In this document: in pieces, positions 1 through 12,180 of the stretch
Layout: each line of letters begins with the position of its first letter
How positions within the stretch are numbered: the stretch's first letter is position 1
Assembly: GCF_016597725.1 (NCBI RefSeq)
Contig: NZ_VCGY01000003.1
Location: forward strand, 248,001-312,000
Source of the DNA: Marinobacter sp. 1-4A
GTDB taxonomy: Bacteria; Pseudomonadota; Gammaproteobacteria; Pseudomonadales; Oleiphilaceae
Direction: 5' to 3'
Length of the DNA stretch: 64,000 bases
Made by a program: the position numbers and the translations under genes
The notes under the pieces: generated by a model
The model's database searches: none
Seen by the model: the letters and a program-made list of their open reading frames with translations, nothing else
Told to the model about the DNA's origin: nothing

Positions 1-744
1 AACTCCGACCAACCGAACGCCTTGGGTATCAAGCTGGAGTAGCCAGGCAACCAGTGTGGTCACCACTATCGCGAGAATCGGTGCGGTTTTCGTGAGTATA
101 TCTGCCAGCCTCGAGCCCACGCCCAAACGGATTAATAGCGGCTTTAACTGCTTGCGGGCAAATACGAGGAACAACAGGGCTCCCGTGCCGATCAGCAGTG
201 TTGGCAGATTGGTATCGCCCAAGGACCCAACCAGCGACTGACCGATGGTCAACAGATTTTGGCCAGACGCTTTTATGCCAAAAATATGCTTGAGCTGGCT
301 GGCGGCGATCACTATTCCAGAGGCAGTAATAAAACCGGAGATCACCGGATGGCTTAGAAAATTCGCAAGAAACCCCAGCCGAAAGACGCCCATCAGGGTG
401 AGCATCAGCCCAGACATCACGGCCAGCAGAATGGCTCCGGCAACGTATTCCGGGCTTCCCGCCTCAGCCAGAGGCGCCAAAGCAGCGGCGGTCATCAGGG
501 AGACCACCGCCACCGGGCCCACTGACAGCGTGCGGCTTGTGCCAAAGAGTGCGTAGAGGATCAGGGGAAGAATGCTGGCATACAAACCTATATGCGCAGG
601 CAAACCTGCCAGCAAAGCGTAAGCCAGAGATTGTGGAATCAGCATACCGGTTACGATAACCGCAGCCACCATGTCGCTGGTGGCTTGGCTGCGCCCATAC
701 CCAGGCGCCCAATGAAGAATCGGCAAATAGCGTTTGAAGTTCAT
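1..744 (-). CDS. SulP family anion permease (partial, 3' end outside window)
   Basis: Minus-strand frame open from the window edge to an ATG at 744; it reads MNFKRYLPILHWAPGYG and then a run of hydrophobic helices. The N-terminal SulP hallmark is visible: the segment VTGMLIPQSLAYALLAGLP followed by GLYASILPLILYALFGTSR and LSVGPVAVVSLMT, as in SLC26/SulP sulfate or bicarbonate permeases. About 248 residues are present; the rest of the membrane domain and any STAS domain lie off the window. The start follows the stop of the metallo-beta-lactamase gene by seven bases, so the two are almost certainly co-transcribed. SulP beside a persulfide-dioxygenase-like enzyme suggests movement of sulfate or sulfite in sulfide/persulfide detoxification, but substrate is an inference. 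Confidence 0.9.
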   Translation of the reverse strand, partial: MNFKRYLPILHWAPGYGRSQATSDMVAAVIVTGMLIPQSLAYALLAGLPAHIGLYASILPLILYALFGTSRTLSVGPVAVVSLMTAAALAPLAEAGSPEYVAGAILLAVMSGLMLTLMGVFRLGFLANFLSHPVISGFITASGIVIAASQLKHIFGIKASGQNLLTIGQSLVGSLGDTNLPTLLIGTGALLFLVFARKQLKPLLIRLGVGSRLADILTKTAPILAIVVTTLVAWLLQLDTQGVRLVGV

Positions 745-751
745 TCCGTGC

Positions 752-1627
752 TCAGAACAAATTGACCGGAATCTTCAGGTACACCTGGCCGTTATCCTCT
801 GCCGGCGGCATTTCACCCGCCCGCATGTTCACCTGCACCGACGGTAGAATCAGCCGGGGCATATCAAGGGTGGCATCGCGCTCGGTGCGCATCTTCACAA
901 ACTCATCTTCGCTGACGCCATCGTGTACGTGAATATTGGCTTCACGCTGCTCCGCCACGGTTGTCTGGTGCACATACTCGTCCCTGCCCGGGGCCTTGTA
1001 ATCATGGCACAGGAAAATGCGGGTTTCGGAAGGCAACGACAGCACCTTGCGAATCGACTGGTAGAGCACACGGGCATCGCCACCGGGGAAATCGCATCGT
1101 GCAGTTCCATAGTCCGGCATAAACAACGTGTCGCCCACAAAAGCCGCGTCACCAATCACATAGGTTAGGCAGGCAGGCGTATGGCCCGGAGTGTGCATTA
1201 CCTCGCACTCAAGACCGCCGATGGTGAACCTATCGCCTTCCCGAAATAGACGATCAAACTGGCTACCATCCCGGGCAAATTCTGTACCTGCGTTAAAGGC
1301 CTTACCAAAAATCTCCTGCACGTCCCGTATGTGGGCGCCAATGCCGGTTTTGCCGCCAAGTTTTTCATGGAGATAGGGCGCAGCAGACAAGTGGTCCGCA
1401 TGAACGTGGGTTTCCAGAATCCACTCAACCTTTAAATCGTTGGCCCGAACGTACTCAATAATCTCATCGGCAGAACGCACATCGGTTGTGCCTGCGGCGT
1501 AGTCAAAATCAAGCACAGAATCAAGAATGGCGCAGGCCTGACTAGCAGGATCGCGAACCACATAACTGAAGGTATTGGTGGGTTCGTCAAAAAAATGCTG
1601 AACGATCGGGTTACTCACGACATTCAC
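752..1627 (-). CDS. Metallo-beta-lactamase fold hydrolase, Blh/persulfide dioxygenase-like
   Basis: A 291-residue soluble MBL-fold protein. The metal site is complete: THVHADH (H74, H76, D78, H79), H145 and H149 in HTPGH, D166 in VGDTLF, and H208 in LCHD. Length and motifs match the Blh/ETHE1-like group, whose members oxidise glutathione persulfide to sulfite using one iron; Blh is known from BigR-controlled sulfide-response operons. No BigR-like repressor or rhodanese is fused or adjacent. It heads a two-gene unit with the downstream SulP permease. Exact substrate is inferred from family and context. Confidence 0.85.
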   Translation of the reverse strand: MNVVSNPIVQHFFDEPTNTFSYVVRDPASQACAILDSVLDFDYAAGTTDVRSADEIIEYVRANDLKVEWILETHVHADHLSAAPYLHEKLGGKTGIGAHIRDVQEIFGKAFNAGTEFARDGSQFDRLFREGDRFTIGGLECEVMHTPGHTPACLTYVIGDAAFVGDTLFMPDYGTARCDFPGGDARVLYQSIRKVLSLPSETRIFLCHDYKAPGRDEYVHQTTVAEQREANIHVHDGVSEDEFVKMRTERDATLDMPRLILPSVQVNMRAGEMPPAEDNGQVYLKIPVNLF

Positions 1628-1702
1628 CTCCGTTGGGGTGGGCTCTTAGTGTTTGATTCTAAGGATATACCAAAACGGAATATAAGGTGAAATGCTCTTT
1701 TC

Positions 1703-3211
1703 TTATATGCGCGATACCCCTGATGCATCAACAATACAGTCGCGCCCTTCCTGCTTGGCGCAATAGAGGCGATCATCCGCCAACCGGATCAACGGATCTG
1801 GCGACGCAGGTATCGCATCCAGCTCTCCGATAGCAGCAATTCCCGCACTTACGGTTAGCGGCAAAATTTTATCTTCAAACATGAAGTCATGCTCGCGCAC
1901 GGCACAGATAATGCGGCTTACGGTTAGGCGCACATCCGCCGGGCTTACACCACTGAACGCAACCACAAACTCTTCGCCACCAAACCTCGCCACAACATCT
2001 GTTGTTCGGGTTTGCTCCAGCAGAATCTCGGCAAACCTGCGCAGGCAACTATCACCTCCGAGGTGGCCGATGGTGTCATTGATGCTTTTAAAACGATCCA
2101 GATCGAACATGGCCAATGCAAAGGGCTCGCCATCACGGCGGGAGCGGCCCAGCATTTCGTCAAGCCGTGGCATTAGGTAGCGGCGATTATGCAGGCCTGT
2201 TAAGGGGTCCCGAATGGACTGGTTAAGAAGTTCGGTCTCAAGTCGGTTGCGTTCAAGCGCCCCCGAGAGCAGGCCCGATACGATGATGAGAAGATCAGCC
2301 TGATCTTCACGCCAAGTGCGATTACGCATGGAGTCCACACCGAAAAAACCGGTAACCAGACCTCGTACCCGAACCGGCACACAGAACATTGAGCAGACCC
2401 CCTGCTCTTCCAGCATTACACGCTCGGGGCCCGGCGGTATCTGCTCAATCTCTTCAACAAAAATAACCTTGTTACCACCCACCATCTCGTCAATCTTGCT
2501 TTGCCACCAATCGAACCCGTCAGTCGGCACATCACGCTGACTGTCAATAATCGTCGCTACGCCGGCCGAGCACCATTCGTGAGTGTTATCCATAACCCGA
2601 TAATCCGGCGAAAACTCATACAAGTAGGCCCGGTCTACCTGAAAAAAATCGCCAATAGCTTCCAGTAGCTCATTAATGCATTGATCAATTGCGCCGAAGC
2701 TCAGGTTGATAAACTCGGTGGATAGTTTGGCAATCAACTTTTGAAAGTCAGCCTGAAAGGCAGACTCTGCCTCCCGCTCCCTAAGGGAGTGTTCAAGGTC
2801 TTTGTAATGTTGGATCTTATGAAACTGGCTATACCAGATTGTGCTGCCATCAGCTTGGCGTTCGGGCATGGCGCGGGCTTCAAACCATTCATAGTGCCCA
2901 GTCTGAACTTTCAAACGAGCCTGATAACTCCAAGGAGTGAGAACACGGGCAGATTCAGCAACACTTGCCCTGACATCGGACACCTCGTCTGGGTGAATTA
3001 CGGCAAACAGAGCGTCAGCGCTCTCTCGAAGCACGCCAGGGTCGATGCCCAAAATGGCCTTCACCTGCTCACTGATGAACAGATACCGATGAGAACTGCC
3101 ATCAGCACTCAACCAGTAAGTGCAGAGCACATCGGGAATAGAGGAAACCAATTTCCGCAGCGGAGGGTCGGTATCGGCTCCCAACTGACGCTGATTGAAC
3201 TTTGCTGTCAT
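1703..3211 (-). CDS. Diguanylate cyclase with PAS and GAF sensor domains
   Basis: A 502-residue cytoplasmic protein without membrane segments. Residues about 20-140 look like a PAS domain with a PAC-like C-terminal tail (YEWFEARA, YSQFHKIQ); about 155-325 is a GAF domain (FQVDRAYLYEF, GVCSMFCVPV, GFFGVDS); about 330-495 is GGDEF. The active site is GGEEF at 411-415, and an allosteric I-site RxxD (R402-D405) sits exactly five residues before it, so it should make c-di-GMP with product inhibition. The start codon codes MTAKF. It stands alone between the MBL gene and the divergent cobS. The sensed signal cannot be read from sequence. Confidence 0.92.
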   Translation of the reverse strand: MTAKFNQRQLGADTDPPLRKLVSSIPDVLCTYWLSADGSSHRYLFISEQVKAILGIDPGVLRESADALFAVIHPDEVSDVRASVAESARVLTPWSYQARLKVQTGHYEWFEARAMPERQADGSTIWYSQFHKIQHYKDLEHSLREREAESAFQADFQKLIAKLSTEFINLSFGAIDQCINELLEAIGDFFQVDRAYLYEFSPDYRVMDNTHEWCSAGVATIIDSQRDVPTDGFDWWQSKIDEMVGGNKVIFVEEIEQIPPGPERVMLEEQGVCSMFCVPVRVRGLVTGFFGVDSMRNRTWREDQADLLIIVSGLLSGALERNRLETELLNQSIRDPLTGLHNRRYLMPRLDEMLGRSRRDGEPFALAMFDLDRFKSINDTIGHLGGDSCLRRFAEILLEQTRTTDVVARFGGEEFVVAFSGVSPADVRLTVSRIICAVREHDFMFEDKILPLTVSAGIAAIGELDAIPASPDPLIRLADDRLYCAKQEGRDCIVDASGVSRI

Positions 3212-3385
3212 GGGCCACTCATTTGCTAACCACGCATTCTCGCTCTTTCAAAAAAGTGTAGTTCACAGGGTCATACAGAGCTATTAAATCGGGAAAAACA
3301 TCCAAGTCCGTGTTACCTTCCCGTGTCTCCTGCTAGCTGGCGCTTCATCGCCCGAGGGAACACTCTCTGCTAAACCGAGTCGCAC

Positions 3386-4150
3386 ATGCCCGTCAAACAA
3401 GACCCGTTATCCAATGAATGGCAAGCCTTCTGGCTGGCCGTTGGTTTTCTCACCCGCATTCCCATGCTGGCACGCATTGATTACTCCCAGAAACTGATGA
3501 ACCAGTGCAGCATGTACTTTCCATTGGTAGGCCTGTTGCTGGGCGCCTTGTATGCAGGCTTATTTGCGCTCTTTAGTTTCGCTTGGGGCCCACTGGTATC
3601 TGTGCTTCTGGTATTGTGTTTTCACCTGTTTATTACCGGCGCCTTTCATGAAGACGGTCTTGCCGATAGCGTGGATGCACTGGGTGGCGGTTATACCGTT
3701 GAGAAACGCTTGGAGATCATGAAAGACAGCCGCATTGGCACCTACGGCACCGTTGCACTGGTAATGGCTCTGAGCCTGAAAGCGGCACTGCTGATGAGCG
3801 CCCAAAGCATCTGGCTTGCCCTGCTGGTAGCGCCTGCGGTTAGTAGGCTTACCCCCTTGCTTCTGATGGTATTTCTACCCTATGTAACCGACCCCAATAA
3901 AAGCAAAAGCAAGCCGGTGGCAGAGGGGTTTTCGCGCAATCGTTTATGGGTTAGCTGCGGCTTTACCGCTCTGGTCGCGGTGGTTTTCAGCCTGTGGTTA
4001 CCGGGCATGTGGCTGGTGGCAGCCACTGCGGTTATTGTCGTAGCGCTGCTTTGGGGCTGGTATCTGCAGCGGCAGTTGGGCGGCTATACCGGTGATGCAC
4101 TGGGGGCCAGTGTGGTGTTTTGTGAGTTGGTATTTTTGCTGGGGGTTTAG
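3386..4150 (+). CDS. cobS: Adenosylcobinamide-GDP ribazoletransferase (cobalamin synthase)
   Basis: CobS is the membrane enzyme that joins adenosylcobinamide-GDP to alpha-ribazole (phosphate) in the last step of nucleotide-loop assembly. The 254-residue product has the family's N-terminal FLTRIP motif, the acidic GAFHEDGLADSVDALGGG metal/substrate motif, the KDSRIGTYG motif, and five to six hydrophobic helices. It is a full-length match. It lies alone between unrelated genes, about 20 kb from the cobalamin island (23-36.6 kb) that otherwise lacks cobS. I see no cobalamin riboswitch in the 174 bases upstream and only a weak ribosome-binding site. Confidence 0.95.
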   Translation: MPVKQDPLSNEWQAFWLAVGFLTRIPMLARIDYSQKLMNQCSMYFPLVGLLLGALYAGLFALFSFAWGPLVSVLLVLCFHLFITGAFHEDGLADSVDALGGGYTVEKRLEIMKDSRIGTYGTVALVMALSLKAALLMSAQSIWLALLVAPAVSRLTPLLLMVFLPYVTDPNKSKSKPVAEGFSRNRLWVSCGFTALVAVVFSLWLPGMWLVAATAVIVVALLWGWYLQRQLGGYTGDALGASVVFCELVFLLGV

Positions 4151-4170
4151 TTTATGGCCCGATAAATCTC

Positions 4171-4836
4171 CTAATCTACTGAATACGACAGAATGCGCGA
4201 TAACTGGCTGTAGGGCAGGCCGGTTTCCAGATGCCAAGCGGTAAACGCCGCCTGCGCCTGCTGCAACCCTTTCTTGCTCATTGGCGAAGCATCCAAAAGT
4301 TTGGCGTGGCGTAGGCCGGAAACAACATCGTGGGACAGGATAAAGCCATCCCAGCCAACCCTACGCAAAAAATACTGCGCGCTGTTGCCTCCCAAGCGAG
4401 AGCCGTTGCGCTTTAGCCAAAGCAGCAACCCCACTTGGTCTTCCGAAGGCCACTGCTTCAAAAACGCCCCAAAGCTACCGTATTCCCGCGTCGCATCCAT
4501 AATCATGCGGGCATTTTCCGGCACTGTGCGTATTTTCTGCATGTTGCGCACAATCCGCTCATCCCGGGCCAGCTCTTCTAAAACCTCCGGCGGCACTTGC
4601 TGCCAGTAGGCAGGCACAAAACCATGAAAAGCCGCCTCGAAACCCGGCCATTTGTTGTCTATCACTCGCCACACAAAGCCAGCGTTAAAGACACAGCGGG
4701 TGATTTCCGAGAGGTAGCGGTCGTCTGTTCGTTCCTCCAGCACTTTGGCTGGCGGCAGGTTAGGCAGCAGGGCGTTCAGCTCTTCGAGGCCGCCTTTGCG
4801 GGCGATGGCATGCTCATGGATATCTGAAAAACGCAT
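4171..4836 (-). CDS. DNA-3-methyladenine glycosylase I family protein
   Basis: A 221-residue soluble protein resembling the divergent branch of the Tag (COG2818) family annotated as 3-methyladenine DNA glycosylase. Visible similarities are the helical core with FVWRVIDNKWPGFEAAFHGF, the RIVRNMQKIRTVPENARMI segment, and a helix-hairpin-like stretch RLGGNSAQYFLRRVGWDGF followed by LSHDVV. The zinc-binding cysteine set of E. coli Tag is not obvious, so it is not an orthologue in the strict sense. Convergent with cobS, 20 bases apart. Role in removing alkylated adenine is inferred from family membership. Confidence 0.7.
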   Translation of the reverse strand: MRFSDIHEHAIARKGGLEELNALLPNLPPAKVLEERTDDRYLSEITRCVFNAGFVWRVIDNKWPGFEAAFHGFVPAYWQQVPPEVLEELARDERIVRNMQKIRTVPENARMIMDATREYGSFGAFLKQWPSEDQVGLLLWLKRNGSRLGGNSAQYFLRRVGWDGFILSHDVVSGLRHAKLLDASPMSKKGLQQAQAAFTAWHLETGLPYSQLSRILSYSVD

Positions 4837-5060
4837 AATGTCTCGTCTTTTAATGATTGATATATGTCCAAAAGTTAATGTCGTAATCGTATTAATAGTG
4901 ACCTAACTCAATTCACTCCATGGTTTCTCGACTACCTTGGAGGCTAACGATCCGGAAATCGTGCTCACTCTTGGCTGGGTAAGAGCAAAAAGTTCACAGC
5001 CGGGATCGAGACCTTTCATTGGCCCTATATAGCTGTCGATGTGTATAAAGGAGAATCGCT

Positions 5061-6545
5061 GTGACTGATCATGATAACGCCTCAAAAGCCCCTTCTGATA
5101 AGTCGTTAGACACCCCACCGAACGACCCTGAACAGGATTTGGCAACGCGGTTCCCCACCGCCTACACCATTCTGTTTCTGCTGATCATCTTTGTTGCTGC
5201 CCTGACCTGGATTATACCTGCCGGCCAATACGACCGGGCAATGAACGAGGAAGTCGGGCGTGAAGTAGCCGTGCCCGGCACCTATCAGACGGTCGATCCC
5301 AACCCTCAGGGTTTTGTGGAAATAATGCTCGCGCCTACCGCCGGATTCTACGATCCAGACAGTTATGTGGCCAATGCCATTGATGTTGCCCTGTTCGTAC
5401 TTTTCCTGGGTGGTTTCCTCGGCGTAATGAACGCTACCGGGGCCATTGATACCGGGATACGCAGCGCCATGCGACATCTCAAGGGCCATGAAATCTGGAT
5501 GATCCCTATATTGATGACCCTGTTTGCTATTGGCGGCACAACCTATGGCATGGCTGAGGAGACTCTGGCTTTCTATGCCATTCTGATCCCGGTCATGATG
5601 GCCGCGGGGTACGATGCTGTAACCGGGGTCGCCATCATTCTGGTGGGCGCTGGAATTGGCGTGCTAGGCTCCACCATCAACCCGTTTGCCACAGTTATTG
5701 CTGCCAACGCTGCTCAAATCCCGTTTACTGACGGTATTGTGGTGCGCTTTATCCTACTAATTGGCGGTCTGCTGATTTGTTCTGCCTACGTTATGCGGTA
5801 CGCCGTTCGTGTAAAAGCGGATCCATCCCGCTCTGCTGTCTCGAAGCAGTGGGAGGCGCATCGCAAGCTCTTTCTCGGCAAGCATGCCGATGAAATAGAA
5901 ACATCTACTCTCACCAGAACACAGATTGTTGCGCTGGTGATCTTCGCAGCTACCTTCGTAGTCATGATATGGGGCGTATCGTCACAGGGCTGGTGGATGG
6001 CGCGCATGGGCGGGCTGTTTTTTGGCGCCGCCATTGTGATCGGCGTTATTGCCCGCCTTGGCGAGAAAAAGCTTACTGGCAGCTTTGTGGATGGCGCCAG
6101 AGATCTGTTGGGTGTTGCTCTAGTTGTGGGGCTTGCGCGCGGCATTGTAGTGATCATGGATCAGGGCATGATTGCCGACACCATTTTGCACAGTGCAGAA
6201 ACATCCCTCGGCGGGCTGCCGGAACTGGCGTTTATCAACCTGATGTTCTGGATTGAGATAGGCATGAGCTTCTTTGTACCCTCTTCATCCGGGCTGGCGG
6301 TTCTGTCAATGCCGATTCTGGCGCCGCTTGCTGATTTCGCCAACGTGGGCCGCGACCTTGTCGTCACTGCCTTCCAGTCTGCCAACGGTCTAGTAAACCT
6401 GATCAACCCAACCTTTGCCGTAGTGGTCGGCGGCTTGGCAATTGGCCGTGTGTCCTACGACCGCTGGATAGCGTTTATTTGGCCGTTGCTTCTGATTCTT
6501 ACCATTTTCATTTCGGTGGTTATCAGCGCAGCTGCACTCATTTAG
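5061..6545 (+). CDS. YfcC-family membrane carrier, probable arginine/ornithine exchanger of the ADI pathway
   Basis: A 494-residue integral membrane protein with about 11-12 hydrophobic segments and a polar N-terminal tail of about 30 residues. TAYTILFLLIIFVAALTWIIPAGQY and the periplasmic loop that follows, the NPFATVIAANAA loop, and SFFVPSSSGLAVLSMPILAPL are typical of the YfcC/DcuC-like family, members of which serve as ArcD-type arginine/ornithine antiporters. Start is GTG at 5061, preceded by AAAGGAGA; no ATG fits better. It is the first gene of the arc operon, 14 bases before arcA, which argues for arginine import coupled to ornithine export rather than its generic annotation. It is not of the APC-superfamily ArcD type found in Pseudomonas. 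Confidence 0.85.
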   Translation: MTDHDNASKAPSDKSLDTPPNDPEQDLATRFPTAYTILFLLIIFVAALTWIIPAGQYDRAMNEEVGREVAVPGTYQTVDPNPQGFVEIMLAPTAGFYDPDSYVANAIDVALFVLFLGGFLGVMNATGAIDTGIRSAMRHLKGHEIWMIPILMTLFAIGGTTYGMAEETLAFYAILIPVMMAAGYDAVTGVAIILVGAGIGVLGSTINPFATVIAANAAQIPFTDGIVVRFILLIGGLLICSAYVMRYAVRVKADPSRSAVSKQWEAHRKLFLGKHADEIETSTLTRTQIVALVIFAATFVVMIWGVSSQGWWMARMGGLFFGAAIVIGVIARLGEKKLTGSFVDGARDLLGVALVVGLARGIVVIMDQGMIADTILHSAETSLGGLPELAFINLMFWIEIGMSFFVPSSSGLAVLSMPILAPLADFANVGRDLVVTAFQSANGLVNLINPTFAVVVGGLAIGRVSYDRWIAFIWPLLLILTIFISVVISAAALI

Positions 6546-6559
6546 TGGAGGATTAAAAC

Positions 6560-7789
6560 ATGTCTGAACATAAGCTTGGAGTACATTCAGAAACCGGAAA
6601 ACTGCGGCAGGTGATTGTATGCCGCCCTGGTCTGGCACACCGAAGGCTAACCCCGTCTAACTGCGACGCCCTGTTGTTTGACGACGTTTTCTGGGTGAAG
6701 CAAGCCCAAAAAGATCACGATGTGTTTGCTAGCGTGATGCGGGAGCGGGGTGTTGAGGTTCTTGATGTTAACGAGTTGCTGGCCGAAACCTTGAACATTC
6801 CAGAAGCCCGAAAATGGATTCTGGATCATCGGATTACTTGGAACGACATAGGCGTGGGGATGATTTCTGATCTACGCGCTTGGATGGACGAGTTGCCAGG
6901 CATCAAACTATCGGAATACCTGATTGGCGGGCTTGAAGTGGGAGACCTGCCGTTCGACCCTACCGGGCTATTCGGCAATCACTTGGGCCACTACGGCTTC
7001 GTACTACCGCCGTTGCCCAACTACCTGTTCACACGGGACAACAGCGCCTGGATCTACGGCGGTGTAACTCTAAACCCCATGTACTGGGCTGCGCGCCAAC
7101 CTGAAACCCTGTTGATGGCGGGCGTATATCGCTTCCACCCGAAATTTGCTGGCAAGGTGGACGTGCTCTGGGGTGATCCTACGAAAGACCATGGCCTTGC
7201 CACACTCGAAGGCGGCGATGTGATGCCCGTGGGCAATGGTGCTGTGCTTGTGGGTATGGGCGAGCGCTCATCGCCGCAGGCTGTAGGGCAACTGGCGAAT
7301 GCTTTATTCGAAAGAGGCACGGCTGAACGGGTAATTGCCTGTCAGATCCCGAAATCCCGAACCGCCATGCACTTGGACACCATTTTCACATTCTGCGGCG
7401 GCAACGTTGTCACCGCGTTCAAAGAGGTCGCGGATGAAGTAGTCTGCTACGACCTCACTCCGGGAACCGGTGATAAGCACTTAGCTTTCCGTCAGGATTC
7501 CAGACCGTTGTTTGATGTGGTTGCAGAAGTACTCGGCTATCAATCTCTAGAAGTTGTCGCAACCGGTGGTAATGACCCCGCCGAACGTGAGCGGGAGCAA
7601 TGGAACGATGGCAACAATGTGCTGGCGCTAAGCCCAGGCGTCGTTATCGGCTACGACCGCAACGACGACACCAACGCAGCATTGAAATCAGCAGGCATTG
7701 AAGTGCTGTCTATTCCCGGCGCCGAACTAGGCCGTGGCCGTGGCGGCGGGCGTTGCATGAGCTGCCCAACAATGCGTGACCCCATCTGA
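6560..7789 (+). CDS. arcA: Arginine deiminase
   Basis: Hydrolyses L-arginine to citrulline and ammonia, the first step of the arginine deiminase (ADI) pathway. The 409-residue protein is of normal length. Conserved features: [10 protein letters not shown] near the N-terminus, [13 protein letters not shown], the [11 protein letters not shown] acid motif, MHLDTIFTF with the catalytic histidine, and the nucleophile Cys399 in GGGRCMSCP near the C-terminus (the family usually reads RCMSMP; here a second cysteine replaces Met). Start ATG at 6560 follows GGAGG at good spacing. Second gene of the arc operon. Confidence 0.97.
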   Translation: MSEHKLGVHSETGKLRQVIVCRPGLAHRRLTPSNCDALLFDDVFWVKQAQKDHDVFASVMRERGVEVLDVNELLAETLNIPEARKWILDHRITWNDIGVGMISDLRAWMDELPGIKLSEYLIGGLEVGDLPFDPTGLFGNHLGHYGFVLPPLPNYLFTRDNSAWIYGGVTLNPMYWAARQPETLLMAGVYRFHPKFAGKVDVLWGDPTKDHGLATLEGGDVMPVGNGAVLVGMGERSSPQAVGQLANALFERGTAERVIACQIPKSRTAMHLDTIFTFCGGNVVTAFKEVADEVVCYDLTPGTGDKHLAFRQDSRPLFDVVAEVLGYQSLEVVATGGNDPAEREREQWNDGNNVLALSPGVVIGYDRNDDTNAALKSAGIEVLSIPGAELGRGRGGGRCMSCPTMRDPI

Positions 7790-7807
7790 CCAGAGAGGAT
7801 AGAGATC

Positions 7808-8809
7808 ATGGCGTTTAACTTGAAAAACCGTCACTTCCTGACCTTGCGGGATTTCTCTCCACAAGAGATAGGTTTTCTACTGAAGCTGTCTAAAGATCTT
7901 AAGGCAGCCAAATATGCCGGTACCGAGGTTCCTCAACTCAACGGCAAAGAACTTGCTTTGATCTTTGAAAAAAACTCAACTCGAACGCGAGTAGGTTTTG
8001 AGGTGGCCGCTTACGATCAGGGAGCTCGTGTTACCTATCTTGGTCCCACAGGTACCCATATCGGTCACAAGGAGTCTGTGAAAGATACAGCGAGGGTGTT
8101 GGGGCGAGTCTACGATGCCATTGAGTATCGTGGTTTTGGCCAAAAAATTGTTGAAGAACTCGCAGAGTATGCCGGAGTTCCGGTTTACAACGGCCTGACC
8201 GATGAGTTCCACCCCACGCAGATCCTTGCCGACTTCCTGACCATGCAAGAGCACGTTGAGAAGCCCTTGCATGAGGTGGCCTATGTTTATGTTGGAGATG
8301 CCGCAAACAATATGGGTGACAGCTTGTTGATCGGCGGCGCGAAAATGGGAATGGACGTGCGGTTGTGCGCACCAAAAGCCTGCTGGCCGAACCAGAGCAT
8401 CATAGATGAAGCCCATGCCCTCGGCCAAGAAACCGGTGCCCGAATCACGATTACTGAAGATTTGGATGCCGCTGTTGCTGGCGTAGATTTTGTCTACACC
8501 GATGTGTGGGTCTCCATGGGTGAGCCCAAGGAGAAGTGGGGCGAACGCATCAAGCTGTTAATGCCCTATCAGGTAAACGCCGCTCTGATGGAAAAAACCG
8601 GCAACCCGCGAGCCCGCTTCATGCATTGCCTGCCCGCGTTCCACAACACCGAAACCACTGTGGGCAAGGAAATAGAGGCCGAGTTCGGCATTACCGCCAT
8701 GGAGGTGACGGATGAAGTTTTCGAAAGCCCCGCCTCCATCGTATTCGATCAGGCTGAAAACCGCATGCACACCATCAAGGCGGTGCTGGTCGCCACACTC
8801 GGGGCCTGA
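7808..8809 (+). CDS. arcB: Ornithine carbamoyltransferase, catabolic context
   Basis: Converts citrulline plus phosphate to ornithine and carbamoyl phosphate in the ADI pathway (the reverse of the biosynthetic reaction). The 333-residue sequence carries the carbamoyl-phosphate motif [22 protein letters not shown], the FHPTQ motif, the DVWVSMGE ornithine loop and the HCLPAFH active-site motif. Full length, ATG at 7808 with AGAGGAT upstream, 18 bases after arcA. The catabolic role is inferred from its position between arcA and arcC. Confidence 0.96.
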   Translation: MAFNLKNRHFLTLRDFSPQEIGFLLKLSKDLKAAKYAGTEVPQLNGKELALIFEKNSTRTRVGFEVAAYDQGARVTYLGPTGTHIGHKESVKDTARVLGRVYDAIEYRGFGQKIVEELAEYAGVPVYNGLTDEFHPTQILADFLTMQEHVEKPLHEVAYVYVGDAANNMGDSLLIGGAKMGMDVRLCAPKACWPNQSIIDEAHALGQETGARITITEDLDAAVAGVDFVYTDVWVSMGEPKEKWGERIKLLMPYQVNAALMEKTGNPRARFMHCLPAFHNTETTVGKEIEAEFGITAMEVTDEVFESPASIVFDQAENRMHTIKAVLVATLGA

Positions 8810-8843
8810 CGCTGGCTCGAATTGCTGACAAAGGATGCACAGT

Positions 8844-11566
<2,723 letters not shown>

Positions 11567-11570
<4 letters not shown>

Positions 11571-11872
11571 GCCAGAAAAATGATCGCTCAGCGGAGGACA
11601 TACGGCGCAGTGCCGAGCGCATGAAGCGCGCAAGGGATGAGCCCGGCGTCAGCCCCCTGCGCGGGCTTGGTGCCTTCGGAATCATCGGCTGGTCGATTGC
11701 AGTGCCCACCGTGGGGGGCGCTTTCCTGGGGCTGTGGCTGAACGACGTAGCACCACAGAACTTTTCCTGGCCCATTGCCCTGATTCTGGGTGGCGTGGTT
11801 GCAGGAGGCATCATTGCCTGGAGCTGGATCGAACGGGAAGGGCCAGACCGCAAGGGAGACAAACGTTGGTAA
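11567..11872 (+). CDS. atpQ: N-type ATPase membrane protein AtpQ (AtpI/AtpZ-like)
   Basis: A 101-residue protein with a charged, basic N-terminus and two hydrophobic segments (IGWSIAVPTVGGAFLGLWL and WPIALILGGVVAGGIIAWSW). This fits AtpQ, the AtpI/AtpZ-like small membrane protein found only in N-ATPase operons between epsilon and AtpR. Probable role in assembly or c-ring/cation handling; not an established rotary subunit. Start ATG at 11567 overlaps the atpC stop (ATGA). Stop overlaps the atpR start. Confidence 0.85.
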
Positions 11873-12180
11873 TTGTAGATTGGCCAGCGGTATTGCTGGG
11901 GTTTTCATTTGGTTTACCCGTCAGTGCGCTGTTCTTCATAGGGCTGGCCTGGGGTATGCGACGCGCCCTGGGCTCTGACCGGCCCGGCCTCTGGCTGATG
12001 GCCAGCTCGTTTTGCCGGATTGCAATGCTGCTTGGTGTTGGTTTTCTGGTAACGGCTTACGCTGACAGTAACTGGGCCATCGCCGGCTACGCATTGGCGT
12101 TTTTCCTGGCACGGCTGGTGGCCGTGCTCTGGGCCAGAATCAGCAAGGCACCCGCAACGGCTACACAGGAGGGCGCATAA
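11866..12180 (+). CDS. atpR: N-type ATPase membrane protein AtpR (TTG start)
   Basis: About 104 residues with three hydrophobic helices (the first begins VDWPAVLLGFSFGLPVSALF), matching the AtpR family of N-ATPase operons. I place the start at TTG 11866, because GGGAG lies seven bases upstream at 11854-11858 and the protein then begins right before the first helix; a longer in-frame reading from ATG 11734 gives a cysteine/histidine-rich leader that is only a shadow of atpQ. The TTG overlaps the atpQ stop. R and charged residues between helices (MRRALGSDRPG, FCRIAML) are family-typical. Function is assembly or regulation, not settled. Confidence 0.82.
   Translation: MVIVDWPAVLLGFSFGLPVSALFFIGLAWGMRRALGSDRPGLWLMASSFCRIAMLLGVGFLVTAYADSNWAIAGYALAFFLARLVAVLWARISKAPATATQEGA

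Noticed and set aside
2741..3229. 162-codon plus-strand frame
   Set aside because: Antisense to the PAS domain of the GGDEF protein; no recognisable domain.
3212..3385. Possible cobalamin riboswitch before cobS
   Set aside because: No B12 box, no GCCACTG-type core and no P1 pairing found.
4857..4895. FNR-like (TTGATATATGTCCAA) and palindromic (TTAAT-N11-ATTAA) sequences before the arc operon
   Set aside because: The FNR match has a broken second half-site and the palindrome has only five-base arms in AT-rich DNA; neither can be told from chance, though an anaerobic or ArgR site there would make sense.
11734..11865. Longer start for atpR at ATG 11734
   Set aside because: Adds 44 Cys/His-rich residues lying inside atpQ in another frame; the TTG at 11866 with GGGAG matches AtpR length.
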